Source: Cellulomonas sp. S1-8 (GTDB lineage Bacteria; Actinomycetota; Actinomycetes; Actinomycetales; Cellulomonadaceae). Taken from it: a stretch of DNA of 64,000 bases. Below, piece by piece: positions 17,639-26,277 of the stretch (position 1 is its first letter; each line of letters starts with the position of its first letter). The translations under genes were made by a program, and so were the position numbers. The notes under the pieces are model-generated. The model did not search any database. It saw nothing but the letters and a program-made list of their open reading frames with translations, and was not told where the DNA came from. The stretch is from contig NZ_CP110806.1 of the NCBI RefSeq assembly GCF_026184235.1, forward strand, positions 1,612,001 to 1,676,000, written 5' to 3'.

Positions 17639-18409
17639 TCAGGGCGACGCCGCGGACCCATTCGATCCGTCCCGACCCGCGGCGGCAACCCGAACGGGTC
17701 GGGGGCGTCGGGCGTCGGCCCGCTCGTCGGCCGTCGCGGCGTGCCCGCGGCGACGCAACCCGGGTGGGGTCACGACGCGCTCGAGGATCGCGAGCACGCC
17801 CTCGACCAGCAGGCACAGGCCGGCGACGAGGAGCCCCCCGGCCAGCGCCTTGCCGTACCGCTGCGTCGCGAACCCGGTGACGACGATCGTCCCCAGGCTC
17901 GTCCCCCCGACGAGGGCCGCGAGCGGGACCGTCGCGAGGACCTGCACGGCACCGGTGCGGATGCCGGCGGCGATCAGGGGCAGCGCGAGCGGGACCTCGA
18001 CGGTCCACAGTGCGCGGGTGCCGGACATCCCGAGGCCGCGTGCGGCGTCGCGCACGTCAGGGTCGACACCGCCGACGCCCGTGACGGCGTTCGCCAGGAT
18101 CGGGGGGACGGCGAAGACGGCGCACGCCAGCGCGGTGGCCGTGTTGCCGAACCAGCCGGACGCGGCGAGGAGGGTGAGCAGCGCGAGCGTGGGCAGTGCC
18201 CGGGTCGTGTTGGCGACGACCACGCCGACCGTGGCGCCGCGCCCGCGGTGCCCGAGCCACAGCCCGACGGGCAGTGCGACGACCAGCGCGATCGCGACGG
18301 CGACCGCCGAGATCTCGAGGTGCGTGCGCGTCAGCGCGAGGACGCCCTGGCGCCCGGTCCAGTTGAGCGGGTCGTTGAGCCACGCGAGGGCCTCCGTCAG
18401 GATGTCCAC
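17639..18409 (-). CDS. osmoprotectant ABC transporter permease (second)
   Basis: A 256-aa inner-membrane permease with about five or six helices and a BPD_transp_1 domain. The cytoplasmic EAA loop is GVGGVDPDVRDAARGLGMSG, followed by PLALPLIAAGIRTGAVQVLATVPL, typical of OpuCB/OpuCD. The Arg/Pro-rich 45-residue C-terminus is likely cytoplasmic. The GTG start (18409) has GCAGGAGGAG upstream and overlaps the end of the first permease gene by 13 bp, so they are co-translated. It should pair with the 18397-19119 product to form the channel. Confidence 0.88.
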   Translation of the reverse strand: MDILTEALAWLNDPLNWTGRQGVLALTRTHLEISAVAVAIALVVALPVGLWLGHRGRGATVGVVVANTTRALPTLALLTLLAASGWFGNTATALACAVFAVPPILANAVTGVGGVDPDVRDAARGLGMSGTRALWTVEVPLALPLIAAGIRTGAVQVLATVPLAALVGGTSLGTIVVTGFATQRYGKALAGGLLVAGLCLLVEGVLAILERVVTPPGLRRRGHAATADERADARRPRPVRVAAAGRDGSNGSAASP

Positions 18410-19119
18410 GCGGACTCCTCCTGCGGTGGTGCCGACGCCCGGCGCGAGCCGGACGCGCGCTGCCACGGCGTGAGGAGGCGTCCGACCAGCGCGAGGGCGA
18501 GGTCCGCGACGAGCGCGAGCAGCAGGCAGAGCACCGTGGCCGTCATCACCTCGGCGTGGTAGTTGCTCCGGAAGCCGCGGAACATCAGCTGCCCGAGCCC
18601 GCCGTAGCCCACGACGACGCCGACGGTGACGAGCGCGACCGTGCTGACGGTGGCGAGCCGCAGGCCGGCGACGACCGCGGGGACCGCCTGCGGGAGCTCC
18701 ACGCCGACGAGCATGCGCAGCCTCCCGTAGCCCATGCCGCGTGCGGCGTCCCGCACGGCCGGGTCGACGCCCTGCAGCCCCACGAGGACGTTGCGGACCA
18801 GCACGAGCAGCGCGTACACGACGAGCCCGATGAGCACCGTGGTGCGTCCGATGCCCGTCGCGGGCGCGAGCACGGCGAAGAGCGCGAGCGACGGGATCGT
18901 GTACAGCACGCCCGTGGTCGCCAGCACGGGGCCGGCGAGCCGCGGACGCAGGTGCGCGAGCGCCGCCAGCGGCAGGGCGACGACGAGCGCGATGAGCACG
19001 GCCTGGACCGTCAGCGACGCGTGCTGCTCGGTGTAGCGCAGCACGTCGGCCCCGTTGCGCTCGAGGTAGTCCCACGAGAACCACGGGTTGGCGGCGGCCG
19101 CGACCGGTCCAGACGGCAT
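18397..19119 (-). CDS. osmoprotectant ABC transporter permease (first)
   Basis: A 240-aa membrane permease of the same family. It has a short periplasmic start (NPWFSWDYLERNGADVLRY), hydrophobic helices, the EAA loop GLQGVDPAVRDAARGMGYGR, and VELPQAVPAVVAGLRLATVSTVALVTVG. It is the promoter-proximal gene of the minus-strand set. It starts at the ATG at 19119 and is divergent from the ATPase gene at 19255, leaving about 135 nt for divergent promoters. Confidence 0.88.
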   Translation of the reverse strand: MPSGPVAAAANPWFSWDYLERNGADVLRYTEQHASLTVQAVLIALVVALPLAALAHLRPRLAGPVLATTGVLYTIPSLALFAVLAPATGIGRTTVLIGLVVYALLVLVRNVLVGLQGVDPAVRDAARGMGYGRLRMLVGVELPQAVPAVVAGLRLATVSTVALVTVGVVVGYGGLGQLMFRGFRSNYHAEVMTATVLCLLLALVADLALALVGRLLTPWQRASGSRRASAPPQEESAWTS

Positions 19120-19240
19120 GCGCCCGAACCTACTGACCCCCTGTGACACCCGCGCGCCGAGCGCGCCACGTGTCGTGCCCCAGGAGGAGCCGCCCCGCGG
19201 ACGGCGTGGGCCTCGCCGCGCGCGTGTCGGTGGCGGGCGA

Positions 19241-19246
19241 TAGCGT
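19241..19246 (+). promoter_or_regulatory. -10 box of osmoprotectant ATPase gene
   Basis: TAGCGT ends 8 nt before the GTG at 19255, favouring that start over the in-frame GTG at 19249. Confidence 0.45.
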
Positions 19247-19254
19247 CCGTGACC

Positions 19255-20391
19255 GTGACGAGGTCCGAGCCGGGAGACGCGCCGGCAGCCGAGCCCGGGC
19301 GGCCGGGGCCCGTCCGCGCGAGCGACGGCACGACCCTCGACACGACCGTCGAAGCGGACAGCACGACCGGCGTCGCGATCCGCTTCGACGCCGTGCGCAA
19401 GGAGTACGCGGGCGCCGTGGCGGTCGACGACCTGAGCCTGGCCGTCCGCGAGCACGAGCTCCTGGTGCTCGTCGGACCGTCCGGGTGCGGCAAGTCGACG
19501 ACGCTGCGGATGGCCAACCGGCTCGTCGAGCCGACCGCCGGCCGCATCGTGCTGGGCGACGAGGACGTCACCGACGTCGACCCCGTCGCGCTGCGCCGCC
19601 GGATCGGCTACGTCATCCAGAACGTCGGCCTGTTCCCGCACCGCACGGTCGCGCAGAACGTCGCCACCGTGCCCGGTCTGTTGGGCTGGGACCGCCGGCG
19701 CACCCGCGACCGCGTGGCCGAGCTGCTCACGCTCGTCGGCCTCGACCCGGGTCGGTACGCCGCGCGCTGGCCCCACGAGCTGTCCGGCGGCGAGCGCCAG
19801 CGCGTCGGCGTCGCCCGCGCGCTGGCCACCGACCCTCCCGTCCTGCTCATGGACGAGCCGTTCGGCGCGGTCGACCCCGTCGGTCGCGCTCGCCTCCAGC
19901 AGGAGTTCATCCGGCTGCAGCGTGACCTGGGCACGACCGTGATGATGGTCACGCACGACATCGACGAGGCGGTGCGCATGGCCGACCGCGTCGTCGTGCT
20001 GAGCGGCGGGGCCCGTGTCGAGCAGCTCGCGCCGCCGCTGGAGATCGTGGCGCGTCCGGCGACGGACGCGGTCGCCGACCTCGTCGGGCGCGGGCGCACG
20101 GCACGCCTGCTCGCGCTCGGTCGGCTCGAGCCGGCCGACCTCGACGACCTGACGGACCGGCCCGACGCACCGGGTGCGTCCGGCGAGCGGCGAGGCGACG
20201 GCGTGCCCGGTGCGCTGCGGCTCGGCATGGAGCTGGGCGACGTGGTCGCCGCCCTGACCGACGTCGCCGCCGCGCCGACGGGCGGCACGCTGCCCGTCCT
20301 CGACGCGTCCGGTCGCGTCGTGGGGACGGCCTCCGCGCAGAGCGTCGTCCGGGCGCTGCACCGCCTCACCGCGGACCCCGCACGCGTCTGA
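19255..20391 (+). CDS. osmoprotectant ABC transporter ATPase (OpuCA-like)
   Basis: ATP-hydrolysing subunit that powers the permeases encoded divergently. The 378-aa protein has a 35-residue low-complexity start, then IRFDAVRKEYAGAVAVDDLS, Walker A GPSGCGKST, the signature LSGGERQRVGVARAL, Walker B VLLMDEPFGAVDP and the switch His in MMVTHDIDEA. The last 130 residues hold a CBS-like regulatory part (GGTLPVLDASGRVVGTAS), as in OpuCA. The transporter's genes are split between strands, so the two halves may be controlled separately. Confidence 0.9.
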   Translation: MTRSEPGDAPAAEPGRPGPVRASDGTTLDTTVEADSTTGVAIRFDAVRKEYAGAVAVDDLSLAVREHELLVLVGPSGCGKSTTLRMANRLVEPTAGRIVLGDEDVTDVDPVALRRRIGYVIQNVGLFPHRTVAQNVATVPGLLGWDRRRTRDRVAELLTLVGLDPGRYAARWPHELSGGERQRVGVARALATDPPVLLMDEPFGAVDPVGRARLQQEFIRLQRDLGTTVMMVTHDIDEAVRMADRVVVLSGGARVEQLAPPLEIVARPATDAVADLVGRGRTARLLALGRLEPADLDDLTDRPDAPGASGERRGDGVPGALRLGMELGDVVAALTDVAAAPTGGTLPVLDASGRVVGTASAQSVVRALHRLTADPARV

Positions 20392-20481
20392 CGGCGCCGG
20401 CCCGGGACCGTCCGGCCGCAGCGCCGCCGTCGGGACGTCTGCGCGTCACACGGGCGGAGCGTGGCCGTCACACACCCTGGG

Positions 20482-20487
20482 TACAGT
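20482..20487 (+). promoter_or_regulatory. -10 box of ATP-grasp gene
   Basis: TACAGT ends 7 nt before the GTG at 20495; the alternative in-frame GTG at 20486 overlaps it. Confidence 0.5.
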
Positions 20488-20494
20488 GCCAGGC

Positions 20495-21418
20495 GTGAGC
20501 GACTCCTCCGCACGTCTCGTCCTGGCCACCTGCGCGCAGCTGCCGGACCTGGACCAGGACGACCTGCCGCTGCGGGCCGCGCTCGTCGAGCGTGGCGTCC
20601 CCACCGACGTCGCGGTGTGGGACGACCCGACGGTGGACTGGTCCGCCTACCCGCACGTGCTGATCCGGTCCACGTGGGACTACACGGACCGGCCGACCCA
20701 GTTCGCGGACTGGACGCGTCGCGTGGAGCGCTCCTCGACGCTGCTCAACCCGGCCGACGTCGTCGCGTGGAACATCGACAAGACGTACCTGCGCGACCTC
20801 GAGCAGCGGGGCATCCCCATCGTCCCGACGATCTGGCTCGACCCCGAGCGCAACCTCGACGCCCGCGCGATCCACACCCGGTTCCCGGCGTTCGGCGACT
20901 TCGTGATCAAGCCCACCGTCAGTGCCGGTTCGCGCGACACCGGGCGGTACGACGCCGGGCAGACCCCGTCGCGCTCGCTCGCGATCACCCACGCCAAGAA
21001 CCTGCTGGCGGTGGGCCGCCGCGTGATGCTGCAGCGGTACCTCACGCAGGTCGACACTCAGGGCGAGACCGCGCTGGTGTACGTCGACGGCGAGTTCAGC
21101 CACGCGGTCCGCAAGGAGCCGCTGCTCGAGGGTCCGTACCGCGCGGGCGAGACGGGGGGCGCGCTCTTCCGCGAGCGCGTGCTGGCGGCGCGCGACGCGA
21201 CGGAGCAGGAGCGCGCGCTGGGTGACCTGGTCGTCGCGGAGCTCGGCAAGGTCTTCCCCGACCGGGCGCCGCTGCTCTACACGCGCGTCGACCTCATCCC
21301 CGACGACGAGAGCCGACCGGTGGTCCTCGAGGTCGAGCTCGCCGAGCCGGCGATGTTCTTCGAGCACGCACCGGGTGCCGTCGAGCGGTTCGCGGACGCG
21401 GTGCTCGCGCGGCTGTGA
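20495..21418 (+). CDS. ATP-grasp domain protein (RimK/glutathione-synthetase-like)
   Basis: A 307-aa cytoplasmic ligase-like protein with an ATP-grasp fold. It has DVAVWDDPTVDWSAYPHVLI and STWDYTDRPTQFADW in the N-terminal subdomain. The ATP-binding lysine lies in FGDFVIKPTVSAGSRDTGRY, and the metal-binding end is YTRVDLIPDD and VVLEVELAEPAMFF. This is the pattern of RimK/glutathione-synthetase-like enzymes that join a carboxylate to an amine. The substrate is unknown and no pathway genes are next to it. It starts at GTG 20495 behind TACAGT. It stands between the ABC transporter and tRNA-His. Confidence 0.82.
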   Translation: MSDSSARLVLATCAQLPDLDQDDLPLRAALVERGVPTDVAVWDDPTVDWSAYPHVLIRSTWDYTDRPTQFADWTRRVERSSTLLNPADVVAWNIDKTYLRDLEQRGIPIVPTIWLDPERNLDARAIHTRFPAFGDFVIKPTVSAGSRDTGRYDAGQTPSRSLAITHAKNLLAVGRRVMLQRYLTQVDTQGETALVYVDGEFSHAVRKEPLLEGPYRAGETGGALFRERVLAARDATEQERALGDLVVAELGKVFPDRAPLLYTRVDLIPDDESRPVVLEVELAEPAMFFEHAPGAVERFADAVLARL

Positions 21419-21567
21419 CGCGTGCCGCACCTCCCGACCCGGCCGTCGGGCCGTATGCGTGACGTCGCGCCCCGCGGTAGCCGCTACACTCGTCGTCGGC
21501 CCGGCGCTCGCGTCGGACCAGGTGCTGCAGGACCGTTCCCTCGGGAACGCGGTCCGTCGGCATCGCG

Positions 21568-21644
21568 GTGGCTATAGCTCAGCCTGGTAGAGCACCTGGT
21601 TGTGGTCCAGGGGGTCGCGGGTTCAAGTCCCGTTAGCCACCCCA
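21568..21644 (+). tRNA. tRNA-His (GTG)
   Basis: Acceptor GTGGCTA pairs with TAGCCAC. The anticodon stem CCTGG/CCAGG has loop TTGTGGT (anticodon GTG). A G at 21567 provides the extra 5' G-1 opposite discriminator C73, and CCA is encoded. Confidence 0.95.
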
Positions 21645-21660
21645 GCAGGAGCAGGACGAG

Positions 21661-21695
21661 CACAGGGCGCCGACCGTCACGGTCGGCGCCCTGTG
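21661..21695 (+). terminator. tRNA-His terminator
   Basis: A perfect 16-bp stem CACAGGGCGCCGACCG with its complement and a TCA loop, 16 nt after the tRNA. Confidence 0.85.
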
Positions 21696-21748
21696 TCGTC
21701 CACGTCGTCCGTCACGGCGGCGGCCACGGCGCGACGGCCCCGCTGCGG

Positions 21749-22447
21749 TCACGCTCCGGGCAGCACACCCCGCTTGACGCTCGTCGCGACGACCTCCGCG
21801 GCGATCCTGCGCGCCTGGCCCGAGTCGGGGCCCGGGGCGGCGGGCAGCAGCGCGGCCCGGTAGTAGCGCAGCTCGTCGATGCTCTCGAGGATGTCGGCGA
21901 GCGCCCGGTGCCCGCCCTTCTTCTCGGGTGCCGCGAAGTAGACGCGGGGGTACCAGCGGCGCGCGAGCTCCTTGATCGACGACACGTCGACGATCCGGTA
22001 GTGCAGGTGGCCGACCAGGCCCGGCATGTCGCGGTCGAGGAACGCCTTGTCCGTGCCGACGGAGTTGCCGGCCAGGGGCGCGCGGCCGGCGTCGGGGACC
22101 CACGTGCGCACGTAGGCGAGCACCTGCGCCTCGGCGTCCGCCAGGCTCACGCCGTGCTCGAGGGCGGGCAGCAGCCCCGACGTCGTGTGCATGGTCCGCA
22201 CGAAGTCGCCCATCTGCGCCAGCGCCTCCGGCGGCGGGGCCACGACGACGTCGACGCCCTCGCCGAGGACGTTGAGCTCGGAGTCCGTGACCACCGCGGC
22301 GACCTCGACCAGGGCGTCGTGGACCAGGTCCAGGCCGGTCATCTCGCAGTCCACCCACACGATGCGGTCGGCGCTCGTGTGGGAGGAGCCGCCCGTGGGG
22401 GCGGCGGTCGCGGTGGTGGCCAGGGCGTCGTCGGCGGTGCTCGTCAC
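21749..22447 (-). CDS. orn: oligoribonuclease
   Basis: DEDDh 3'-5' exoribonuclease that degrades 2-5 nt RNAs and linear dinucleotides such as pGpG, ending c-di-GMP breakdown. The 232-aa protein shows Exo[12 protein letters not shown], Exo[19 protein letters not shown] and Exo[21 protein letters not shown]. It has about 25 extra low-complexity residues at the N-terminus and a 30-residue tail. The GTG start at 22447 lies 6 nt from TAGTCT (22454-22459 minus), so it is likely leaderless. Confidence 0.95.
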   Translation of the reverse strand: MTSTADDALATTATAAPTGGSSHTSADRIVWVDCEMTGLDLVHDALVEVAAVVTDSELNVLGEGVDVVVAPPPEALAQMGDFVRTMHTTSGLLPALEHGVSLADAEAQVLAYVRTWVPDAGRAPLAGNSVGTDKAFLDRDMPGLVGHLHYRIVDVSSIKELARRWYPRVYFAAPEKKGGHRALADILESIDELRYYRAALLPAAPGPDSGQARRIAAEVVATSVKRGVLPGA

Positions 22448-22453
22448 GTCGAC

Positions 22454-22459
22454 AGACTA
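22454..22459 (-). promoter_or_regulatory. -10 box of orn
   Basis: TAGTCT on the minus strand ends 6 nt before the GTG at 22447. Confidence 0.5.
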
Positions 22460-22472
22460 GGACGCGGCGGGG

Positions 22473-22778
22473 TCACAGGTCGTCGCGGGGCGTCGGTCGG
22501 CGCGTCCCGGGAGGGTCGGTGCCGGCGGGTGGCAGCGGTTCCGGCGGCGCGGGCATGGTGGCGGCCATCGCGGTCGCGGCGACGACGAGCACGGCGGCGG
22601 CCGCCCCGAGCGCGCGGGACGCCTCCCACGACGTGCCGGCCCAGCGGGTCGCCCCCAGCACGACCGCGCCGGCGAGAGCCCCCAGCGCCAGCCGTCCCAG
22701 CCAGCGCAGGGCGACCTGGCCGGTGCGTGCGTACCAGGGTGCCGTCGGGGGTGCCGTCCCGCCGTCGTGCCGGCCCAT
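22473..22778 (-). CDS. small two-helix membrane protein (101 aa)
   Basis: A 101-residue protein with a basic N-terminal region (TGQVALRWLGR), a first hydrophobic helix about residues 30-45 (LALGALAGAVVLGA) and a second about 57-75 (LGAAAAVLVVAATAMAA), then a Pro-rich polar tail. No family recognised. The ATG at 22778 is preceded directly by an in-frame GTG that could also serve. It lies just upstream of orn on the same strand, but orn has its own -10 box. Confidence 0.6.
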   Translation of the reverse strand: MGRHDGGTAPPTAPWYARTGQVALRWLGRLALGALAGAVVLGATRWAGTSWEASRALGAAAAVLVVAATAMAATMPAPPEPLPPAGTDPPGTRRPTPRDDL

Positions 22779-22847
22779 CACGGACGACGCCCGCCCGCGG
22801 CGCGGGCGCGGCGGGCGGGCGTGAGCACGGGGTCATGGTGCCACGGG

Positions 22848-23042
22848 TCAGGTCGTCGGTGCCCACCGCGGCCGGGCGGCCACGGCACGGTCGCCGACGC
22901 GGGACGGGGTCGGATCCGGTGGGCGGCCGTGGGCGTCGTCGCGGGGTCTGCCGTCGTGCTCGCGCACGTGCTGCTGAGTCGACCGGCGCAGGAGCGCGAC
23001 CTGGTCCTGCCGGTGGGCCTCGTAGGTGCTCAGGGGGTGCAT
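22848..23042 (-). CDS. small hypothetical protein (64 aa)
   Basis: A 64-residue protein starting MHPLSTYEAHRQDQVALLRR. Short actinobacterial proteins with a similar amphipathic start (Met, then a helix rich in His/Arg/Leu) are common and uncharacterised. The ATG at 23042 has GGAG six nt upstream. The second half is Pro/Arg-rich and may be disordered. No function can be assigned; the opposite-strand reading of the same DNA looks like a shadow. Confidence 0.5.
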   Translation of the reverse strand: MHPLSTYEAHRQDQVALLRRSTQQHVREHDGRPRDDAHGRPPDPTPSRVGDRAVAARPRWAPTT

Positions 23043-23227
23043 GGTGTGCTCCAGGTGGGCATGGCGGGACCCACCCCGGGCGGGGTGCGTCTCGTGGTGG
23101 TGGGGTGACTCCACTGCACCAGAGCGGTGGTGCCCGTGTCATCCCATTTCGGGCGACCCGGGACGTCGTGGCAAGATGCCAGGCGTCCGGGGGCGGGTCC
23201 CCGTCGACGCAGCGCGCTGGAGGTGCC

Positions 23228-24841
23228 GTGCAGTCGCGAGAGCCCTCGGCCACGGGCAGCACGGGCGCCGTCGTCGCGTCGTCGTCGGACGTGCCCGGTG
23301 ACGTGCCACCGGACGACGAGCCGACCGAGCCGTCGGAGCCGACCGAGCCGGCCGAGCCGTCGGAAACGACCGAGCCGATCGAGCCGTCGGAACCGACCGA
23401 GCCGGCCGAGCCGTCGGAACCGACCGAGCTGGCCGCTCTCGAGCCGGGGACGGGGACCTCGCGCACCGACCGGGCGCGCGCCCTCGCGCGGACCTGGGCG
23501 CTGCCCGCCGGTGTGGGTCTGCTCGTCGCGGCGCTCTACACCGTGTACTCGCTGGCGCAGTGGCGCGCGTTCGTCGTCCGCTCGTGGGACCTCGGGATCT
23601 TCACGCAGCTCGCGTCGCGGTACGCCGGGTTCGAGGCGCCGATCGTGCACATCAAGGGCCCGGAGTTCCACCTGCTGGGGGACCACTTCCACCCGCTGCT
23701 CGCGCTCCTCGGCCCGGTGTACGCGGTGTTCCCGCACGCGTTCACGCTGCTCGTCGTGCAGAACGTGCTGCTCGGTCTCGCCGCGGCGGTCGTCACGTGG
23801 GCGGCCGTGCCGCTGCTCGGGCGGGTCGTGGGCGGGCTCGTCGGCGTCGCGTTCGGCCTGAGCTGGGGTCTGCAGTACGCGGTCGAGGCGCAGTTCCACG
23901 AGATCGCGTTCGCCGTGCCGCTGCTCGCGATCGCCCTCGCGGCGACGTTGCGGGAGCGCTGGCGCTGGGCCGTCGTCGCCGGTGCGCTGCTCGTCCTGGT
24001 CAAGGAGGACCTGGGCCTGACGACGGCGGTGCTGGGCGTCGTGCTCGCGTGGCGTTCCCGCCGTCCCGCGATGCTGTGGCTGACGGCGTGGGGCGTCGGC
24101 GGGTTCCTGCTCGCCACGCGCGTCGTGCTCCCGTGGCTGAACCCGGACGGGGAGTGGGCCTACGGGTCGCGGCTGGACCTGGCCGCCGCGCTGTCGGACC
24201 CCCTCGCGCTGTACGCGCCCGCCAAGGGCTACACGGTGTGGCTCCTGGTGATCGTGACGGGTGCGATCTCCTTGCGCTCACCGTTCGTGCTGGTCGCGGC
24301 GCCGACGCTGGCCTGGCGGTTCCTGTCGGCGGAGCCCGGCTACTGGGAGCCGACCTGGCACTACAGCGCCGTGCTGCTGCCCGTGGCGTACCTCGCGATG
24401 CTCGACGGCATCGACCGCGCCCGCCGGGGACGCGTGCGCTGGCTGCGCCGGTACAGCCGGTACGCGCCGGTCGTCGGGCTGACGGCCTCGCTCATGCTGC
24501 TGCCGCAGCTGCCGCTGTGGCAGCTGACCAACCCCGGCTGGCACTTCGGTGCCCCGCGCGCGCAGGCGGCGCACGACACCCTGGCGGTCATCCCCGACGG
24601 GGCCGTCGTCGAGACCGACGTCGGCCTCATGTCCTACCTCGTCGACCGCACGGACGTGTACTACCTCGGCAACGACAACCCCGTCCCGGACTACCTGCTC
24701 ATCGACCGGCAGGCCGGCGGGACGCCGCAGGAGTGGGGCGACGTGCTGCAGGTCGCCGAGCTCCTGCACCCGGGCGTCCCGTTCGAGGTCGTGCACGTGC
24801 AGGACGGGTACGAGGTGGCGCGGTCCGTCGGCGACGACTGA
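23228..24841 (+). CDS. DUF2079 membrane protein
   Basis: A 537-aa integral membrane protein of the DUF2079 family, relatives of GT-C/ArnT-like glycosyltransferases of unknown substrate. Residues 31-67 are an acidic Glu-Pro-Thr/Ser repeat. The first helix is about 90-110. The family core follows: FVVRSWDLGIFTQLASRYAG, HLLGDHFHPLLALLGPVYAV, QFHEIAFAVPLLA and VKEDLGLT, with about nine helices in all. The C-terminal part (AVIPDGAVVETDVGLMSYL, YYLGND) lies outside. Start: GTG with GGAGG about 5 nt upstream. Confidence 0.85.
   Translation: MQSREPSATGSTGAVVASSSDVPGDVPPDDEPTEPSEPTEPAEPSETTEPIEPSEPTEPAEPSEPTELAALEPGTGTSRTDRARALARTWALPAGVGLLVAALYTVYSLAQWRAFVVRSWDLGIFTQLASRYAGFEAPIVHIKGPEFHLLGDHFHPLLALLGPVYAVFPHAFTLLVVQNVLLGLAAAVVTWAAVPLLGRVVGGLVGVAFGLSWGLQYAVEAQFHEIAFAVPLLAIALAATLRERWRWAVVAGALLVLVKEDLGLTTAVLGVVLAWRSRRPAMLWLTAWGVGGFLLATRVVLPWLNPDGEWAYGSRLDLAAALSDPLALYAPAKGYTVWLLVIVTGAISLRSPFVLVAAPTLAWRFLSAEPGYWEPTWHYSAVLLPVAYLAMLDGIDRARRGRVRWLRRYSRYAPVVGLTASLMLLPQLPLWQLTNPGWHFGAPRAQAAHDTLAVIPDGAVVETDVGLMSYLVDRTDVYYLGNDNPVPDYLLIDRQAGGTPQEWGDVLQVAELLHPGVPFEVVHVQDGYEVARSVGDD
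23318..23429 (+). repeat. acidic Glu-Pro repeat in DUF2079 gene
   Basis: Tandem copies of GAGCCGACCGAGCCG(T/G)C(G)GA units encode EPTEP(S/A)EP repeats just before the first membrane helix. Copy number is likely variable. Confidence 0.75.
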
Positions 24842-24853
24842 CGACGTCGCCCG

Positions 24854-25684
24854 TCAGCGCGTGCCGTCGGTGCGCAGCGCGCGTGCGTCCTGCGGTCGCA
24901 GCAGCGGCGGGTGCAGGGTCCGGACCCCGTCCGTCCGCGCCTCGAACAGGGCCGCCGGTCGGCCGCGTCCCAGGGGCATGCGCACCTCGTCGGTCGCAGC
25001 GGGGCGCACCAGCCCCGTGGTCTGCTGCACCCACCGGCGGAAGTTGGAGCGGTCGAGCCGCACGCCCCACACGGCCTCGTACACGTGCTGGAGCTCGCCG
25101 AGCGTGAACGTCGGCGGGCAGAACGCGGTCGCCAGCGACGTGTACTCGATCTTGGCCGCCACCCGGTCGAACGCGTCGGCGAGGATCCGCGCGTGGTCGA
25201 ACGCCAGCGCCGGTGCGTCGTCGACGTCGCTGTCGTGGTTCCCGCCCCGCAGGCCCGGCAGGTTGAGGTCGTCCACGTCCCACCAGCGGGCGTTGCGGGC
25301 GTCCGACCCCGCCTGGGGGTCGGGGAGGTCCGGCGCGAACGCGACGTGCGCGACGGAGACCACCCGCATGCGCGGGTCGCGGCCCGGGGTGCCGTAGGTG
25401 CGCAGCTGCTCGAGGTGCCAGTCCGTGCGGGTCAGACCGGTCTCCTCCGCGAGCTCGCGCCACGCGGCGTCGACGATGTCCTCGGCGATGTCCACGAAGC
25501 CCCCGGGCAGCGCCCACGCCCCCTCGTACGGGTGCGCGGACCGCTCGACGAGCAGCACCTTGAGCGCACCGTCGCGGACGGTGAAGATCGCCAGGTCGAC
25601 CGTGACGGCGAACGGCGGGTAGTCGTGCGGGTCGTACCCCTGCGGTGCCGTGGCCTGCTCGCTCGTGCGTCCCACGGTGGTCAT
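24854..25684 (-). CDS. nrtR: Nudix-domain transcriptional regulator NrtR
   Basis: A 276-aa regulator with an N-terminal Nudix domain that senses ADP-ribose-type NAD metabolites and a C-terminal winged helix. Residues 62-84 hold a complete Nudix box (GGFVDIAED, then RELAEETGL), so hydrolase residues are intact. The HTH part includes [15 protein letters not shown] and [10 protein letters not shown], then GRPAALFEA. It is the last gene of pncB-pncA-nrtR; its ATG overlaps the pncA stop (ATGA). NrtR proteins repress NAD salvage or synthesis genes, so autoregulation of this operon is expected. Confidence 0.93.
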   Translation of the reverse strand: MTTVGRTSEQATAPQGYDPHDYPPFAVTVDLAIFTVRDGALKVLLVERSAHPYEGAWALPGGFVDIAEDIVDAAWRELAEETGLTRTDWHLEQLRTYGTPGRDPRMRVVSVAHVAFAPDLPDPQAGSDARNARWWDVDDLNLPGLRGGNHDSDVDDAPALAFDHARILADAFDRVAAKIEYTSLATAFCPPTFTLGELQHVYEAVWGVRLDRSNFRRWVQQTTGLVRPAATDEVRMPLGRGRPAALFEARTDGVRTLHPPLLRPQDARALRTDGTR

Positions 25685-26277
25685 CGCGACTCCTCCAGGC
25701 GGATCTTGTGCGCGGTCAGGTCGGTCAGCGCCCGGATCGCCGTCGGTGCGGACACCGCCGCGGTCAGGTCGGTCAGGACGGTGACGATGGTCGCACCGCC
25801 ACGGCGGGCGTCCTTGGCGGTCGCGGCGACGCAGAAGTCGGTCGCGAGGCCCACGACGTCGACGCAGGCGATGTTCCGCTCGAGCAGCAGCTGGGCGAGC
25901 TGCCGGCGGTCGGGGGCGTCCAGGACGCGGCCCTGGAACCCCGAGTAGTCCTGCCGCGACTCGCCCTTGACCACGTGCACGGTGCGGTCTGGCAGCACGA
26001 GGTTCGGGTGGTACTCGGCACCGGACGTCCCGGCCACGCAGTGCACGGGCCAGGTGGTGACGTAGTCCGGGTCACCGTCGGCGGCGAAGTGCCCGTCGTT
26101 AGTGTCCGGCAGCGGTGCGTGCCAGTCGCGGGTCGCCACCACGGTGTCGTACCCGTCGCCACGCCGGGCGAGGTAGTCGCTGATGCGGGCGGCGACGTCG
26201 GCGCCGCCGGCGACGGCCAGCGACCCGCCCTCGCAGAAGTCGTTCTGCACGTCCACGACGATCAAGGCGCTCTTCAT
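25681..26277 (-). CDS. pncA: nicotinamidase
   Basis: Deamidates nicotinamide to nicotinate, which the upstream pncB product then uses. The 198-aa isochorismatase-fold protein shows the catalytic Asp in [14 protein letters not shown], the metal site [14 protein letters not shown] (Asp, His, His), the catalytic Lys in VVKGES and the nucleophile Cys in [15 protein letters not shown]. The start ATG overlaps the pncB stop by 4 bp (ATGA), and its stop overlaps the nrtR start by 4 bp, so the three genes are tightly coupled. Confidence 0.95.
   Translation of the reverse strand: MKSALIVVDVQNDFCEGGSLAVAGGADVAARISDYLARRGDGYDTVVATRDWHAPLPDTNDGHFAADGDPDYVTTWPVHCVAGTSGAEYHPNLVLPDRTVHVVKGESRQDYSGFQGRVLDAPDRRQLAQLLLERNIACVDVVGLATDFCVAATAKDARRGGATIVTVLTDLTAAVSAPTAIRALTDLTAHKIRLEESR

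Noticed and set aside
22767..23108. A 113-codon plus-strand frame opposite the small minus-strand gene
   Set aside because: No ribosome-binding site and composition typical of a shadow; the minus-strand frame has a better start and a plausible protein sequence.
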